From Erwinia persicina NBRC 102418 (GTDB taxonomy: Bacteria > Pseudomonadota > Gammaproteobacteria > Enterobacterales > Enterobacteriaceae), in assembly GCF_001571305.1 (NCBI RefSeq), contig NZ_BCTN01000007.1, positions 1 to 64,000 on the forward strand: a stretch of DNA of 64,000 bases. Direction: 5' to 3'. The first letter of the stretch is position 1. Each line of letters starts with the position of its first letter. Positions 61,628 to 64,000 of this stretch are shown piece after piece. The notes below the pieces were generated by a model, which saw only the letters and a list, made by a program, of their open reading frames with translations, did no database searches and was not told the origin of the DNA. Both the position numbers and the translations under genes were made by a program.

Positions 61628-62802
61628 GGCTTATCTCCTGCAGTTTGCTTCTCTGTAACTTCGACAGGTTTGCCATCAATTCCGACTGACTGTGGCTTAA
61701 CGTGCATACCTGGACGAATAAACCCTTTGACGACGATACGTTCACCTGGCTGCAAGCCTTGCTCTATGACACGTAAACCGTCCACGGTAGTGCCTAATTC
61801 TACCGGTCGATACTCTGTCTTATTTTCTTTATCAACCACTAATACATAGCGACCACCTTGATCGGCACCAATCGATAGATCGGATATCAAAACTTTAGGC
61901 TGTGATGGCCCCGTCTCTAATTTGATTTTGGCAAATAAGCCTGGCGTTAATTTTCCATCAGGGTTATCGATAACAGCACGGATACGCACGGTTCCCGTTT
62001 GACGTTCAGCACCATTGGAAAGAAAATCAACACGACCCTGTCGCGAATAGCTTTTGTCAGTAAGTAATGCGATTTCTACTTTTGCGGCTGGAGAACTGTT
62101 GAGTTTAGCATTGGCTCGATTTGCAGCGAAAAACTGCAAATAAGTACGTTCGTCAATATCAAAATAGACATACAGAGGGTCAATTGAAACGATTGTCGTC
62201 AGTGGTGTAACGCCGCTGGCAACATAATTCCCCTCAGTCACCAAAGTTTGACCTACACGCCCACTAATTGGCGCGGTGACATGGGTAAAACTTAACTCAA
62301 GCTGTGCTGATTCAAGCTTTGCTTTGGCTGCATCCACCTGTGCTTTTCTGGCATTCAGTGTGGCAATGGCAGTATCGAGATTAGCGCGCGAAACAATTTT
62401 TTGAGCAAACAATTTTTCAGTACGAGAATATTCAGCTTTAGCCAGCATCAATGCGGCTTCTGTTTCTCGCAAACCTGCTTTTGCATTATTAAACGCAGCT
62501 TGTAACACCCGTGGATCAATAAGAAATAGTTCGCTGCCCTTTTCGACAAAATGTCCTTCAGGCATATTTACTTTCTGTATATAGCCGGCAACTCTTGGAC
62601 GTAATTCAACGTGATTAACCGCTGTGAGAGACCCCGTGAGTTCTGCAAAGGGGGTTATTGGCCTGACAATCACTTCGGCCACTGGAGCAGAAGCCGGTGC
62701 TGTTGGCGCCGCCGGTGTGGAGTCGACTTCTTTGCAGCCAGCAATAGCTAGCGCAAGGCTTATTGCCGCTGTGAGCAGTGTTATTTTTCTGACGTTCATC
62801 AT
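61624..62802 (-). CDS. RND efflux periplasmic adaptor (membrane fusion) lipoprotein
   Basis: 392 residues with GGAAGG before the ATG. The signal MMNVRKITLLTAAISLALAIAGC ends in lipobox LAIAGC. Domain order is normal: barrel-sandwich start VNHVELRPRVAGYIQKVNMP, an alpha-hairpin (about 95-165), the second half of the lipoyl domain THVTAPISGRVGQTLVTEGN, a beta-barrel (about 205-285) and a membrane-proximal domain. First gene of the pump operon; its stop overlaps the pump start. Pattern is closest to MexE/OqxA adaptors. Expression is predicted from the MerR-type promoter 60 nt upstream. Confidence 0.93.
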   Translation of the reverse strand: MMNVRKITLLTAAISLALAIAGCKEVDSTPAAPTAPASAPVAEVIVRPITPFAELTGSLTAVNHVELRPRVAGYIQKVNMPEGHFVEKGSELFLIDPRVLQAAFNNAKAGLRETEAALMLAKAEYSRTEKLFAQKIVSRANLDTAIATLNARKAQVDAAKAKLESAQLELSFTHVTAPISGRVGQTLVTEGNYVASGVTPLTTIVSIDPLYVYFDIDERTYLQFFAANRANAKLNSSPAAKVEIALLTDKSYSRQGRVDFLSNGAERQTGTVRIRAVIDNPDGKLTPGLFAKIKLETGPSQPKVLISDLSIGADQGGRYVLVVDKENKTEYRPVELGTTVDGLRVIEQGLQPGERIVVKGFIRPGMHVKPQSVGIDGKPVEVTEKQTAGDKP

Positions 62803-62861
62803 GTTACCTTCCGCAACTGGAGACGAATGGGTTTTGCTGAGCCTTGGCAGCTCCTGCTGTA

Positions 62862-62892
62862 TTTATCCGACTTGCCACGCCTGGAAGGTCAA
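62862..62892 (-). promoter_or_regulatory. MerR-type metal-responsive promoter of the RND operon
   Basis: On the minus strand -35 TTGACC (62887-62892) and -10 GATAAA (62862-62867) are 19 bp apart. The dyad ACCTTCCAGGCGTGGCAAGT overlaps the spacer. The layout copies that of the ATPase promoter at 56920-56950, including identical TTGACCTT, so the same regulator should bind both. The remainder of the 62803-63069 gap is AT-rich and shows no gene. Confidence 0.85.
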
Positions 62893-63069
62893 GTATTTTT
62901 TTGCGAAAAAAAATATAAATTTCCAGAAAATACACTGATTATCAGGTAAAGACAGTATAAATAGTTAAAGTAAGGATGACTTAAAACCCATTAAAAATTA
63001 TCAGACCGCTTAGAAGACATTAAAAAATTCAGGAAATTATTTGTGCTAAAATAATATTAACCGCACTTA

Positions 63070-63186
63070 TTAAAACTTATTATGGCAGCGGATTTTTCGT
63101 GTTACTTCATCTGTGAAAAGCTTTTTGATATCGACGGATTTCGGGACGGCGATGATCGGGTGCCCGATGAATCGTATCTTACGCAT
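63070..63186 (-). mobile_element. Remnant of an IS3-family transposase orfA
   Basis: A 38-codon frame reads MRKIRFIGHPIIAVPKSVDI. This resembles the N-terminus of IS3-family OrfA proteins (MRKSRFTE.QII..LKSVE type), with the start codon context GATCGCTATGCGT. Similarity ends after KSV, before the helix-turn-helix is complete, so the element is truncated at about 63130. It sits between the RND operon promoter and the intact DUF1294 gene and probably marks the right edge of the island. Confidence 0.5.
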
Positions 63187-63345
63187 AGCGATCTTCTCAG
63201 GTGACATAATCAGTATGCAGGAAGCTCTCTGAACGTGAATGGGCCATTTTGATGGGATACTTACACCACATGCTGTTATTCATTATGATATCCACTTCCG
63301 AAAAGAGTCCAGCGGGCTGAACGGTTCTACTTACAGGCTTATTGA

Positions 63346-63702
63346 ATGACACTGAATCTGTTCTGTTACCTGCTGCTGGCCCTGGCGGCCACCGGCAGCG
63401 CATTTCTGCCTCACCCTGTGGTGATGTGGTTCCTGCTGGCCAGCACACTGACATTTCTGATCTACGGCGGAGATAAACTGGCTGCCCGCAAAAGCTGGCG
63501 GCGGGTACCGGAGTTCACCTTGCTGGTCTTTGGCTTGCTGGGAGGATGGCCTGGCGCGATTGCCGGTCAGCAACGCTTTCGCCATAAAACGCAGAAGCAG
63601 CCCTTTAAAACGTACTTCATCATCAGTGCGGTGCTGAATGTGGTGGGGATGATCGCGATATATCATTTCTCTCCGGCCTTATTTACGCTCGTTTCGGGCT
63701 GA
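63346..63702 (+). CDS. DUF1294 family membrane protein
   Basis: 118 residues. A membrane helix pair near the N-terminus (CYLLLALAATGSAFLPHPVV, MWFLLASTLTFLIYGG) precedes the family core YGGDKLAARKSWRRVPE, LLVFGLLGGWPGAIAGQQRF and RHKTQKQPFK. A third hydrophobic stretch (TYFIISAVLNVVGMIAIYHF) follows. The function of the family is unknown; some members are fused to cold-shock domains, but this one is stand-alone. It is the intact counterpart of the decayed copy at 53487-53629. Confidence 0.88.
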   Translation: MTLNLFCYLLLALAATGSAFLPHPVVMWFLLASTLTFLIYGGDKLAARKSWRRVPEFTLLVFGLLGGWPGAIAGQQRFRHKTQKQPFKTYFIISAVLNVVGMIAIYHFSPALFTLVSG

Positions 63703-64000
63703 TTAATCCCTGAATGCACAGCGCGTCTGCAAGCCATCAGCGCCCTGCCCCCCCCTTTTTTGCGGCGTTTAACCGGGCCGTTTTGTTACCAGGGAAGCGG
63801 GTTATTCATCCTGACACGGGCGTGATGAACATCTCATTTTATGTATTACGACTGGACAGAGTGTTTAGGGAGATGCTAGTTATTAACGACGCGTGAGAAT
63901 GAGTTTAGATTTAAAATAAATATAAACGCTTCTCATCAGCCGGAAAACCATACAGTAATGTTTTGGGTCACCGAATCATTATTATCAGGGTAAGTGAATT
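63703..64000. other. Downstream flank without a recognised gene
   Basis: The last 298 nt contain a C-then-T homopolymer tract (63750-63762) and no supported coding sequence. A 60-codon frame from 63714 has no ribosome site or recognisable family. The final AT-rich 100 nt may be the promoter of a gene beyond the window. Confidence 0.35.

Overview
The window reads as chromosomal DNA of a gamma-proteobacterium of the order Enterobacterales, most likely Erwiniaceae (Erwinia or Pantoea type). The backbone order ribB / ubiK / hldE / glnE / ygiF / ygiM / cca / uppP / folB / plsY / tsaD / rpsU-dnaG-rpoD / mug / aer is that of the Escherichia coli relatives. ERIC-type intergenic repeats are present, and the housekeeping proteins are close to E. 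coli lengths. No rRNA, tRNA or CRISPR array was seen. Species assignment is inference.

Layout: (1) 0-23.5 kb is core genome: riboflavin synthesis with an FMN riboswitch, ubiquinone assembly, heptose activation, glutamine synthetase adenylylation, CCA addition, undecaprenyl recycling, folate, phospholipid and t6A synthesis, the macromolecular-synthesis operon, then mug, a tartrate/malate dehydrogenase, the aerotaxis receptor, a LysR/tautomerase pair and a porin. (2) 24-31.4 kb carries envelope and regulatory genes: opgB, ampH, two small HTH regulators around a palindromic operator, nlpA, a YecA-like protein lacking its zinc tail, and a two-part acetyltransferase. (3) 31.4-47.5 kb is a joined maltose regulon: malM-lamB-malK diverging from malE-malF-malG, then malQ-malP diverging from malT. 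Two ~300-bp direct repeats bracket malQ-malP-malT and contain a palindrome whose two arms have changed together.

(4) 47.8-53.4 kb is AT-rich accessory DNA. A compact minus-strand operon encodes a Tlde1-like type VI secretion L,D-transpeptidase effector, a periplasmic Tldi1-like immunity protein, an Hcp tube protein and a second immunity-like paralogue; no other T6SS structural genes are present. It is followed by symE with a LexA-like box, and by a type II restriction-modification pair (SinI-like endonuclease, C5 methyltransferase with an N-terminal HTH) arranged convergently.

(5) 53.5-63.7 kb is a metal/efflux island on the minus strand: periplasmic adaptor, RND pump and outer-membrane channel (each overlapping the next by ATGA), then a Cu(I)/Au(I)-type P-ATPase, a 62-residue ORF and a CueR/GolS-type MerR regulator. 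Both the RND operon and the ATPase operon start with a TTGACC-N19-(-10) MerR-type promoter, so the six genes look like one metal-induced regulon resembling the Salmonella gol/ges locus. The island is bracketed by a decayed copy and an intact copy of a DUF1294 gene, with an IS3-family orfA remnant at the right edge; this suggests how it arrived.
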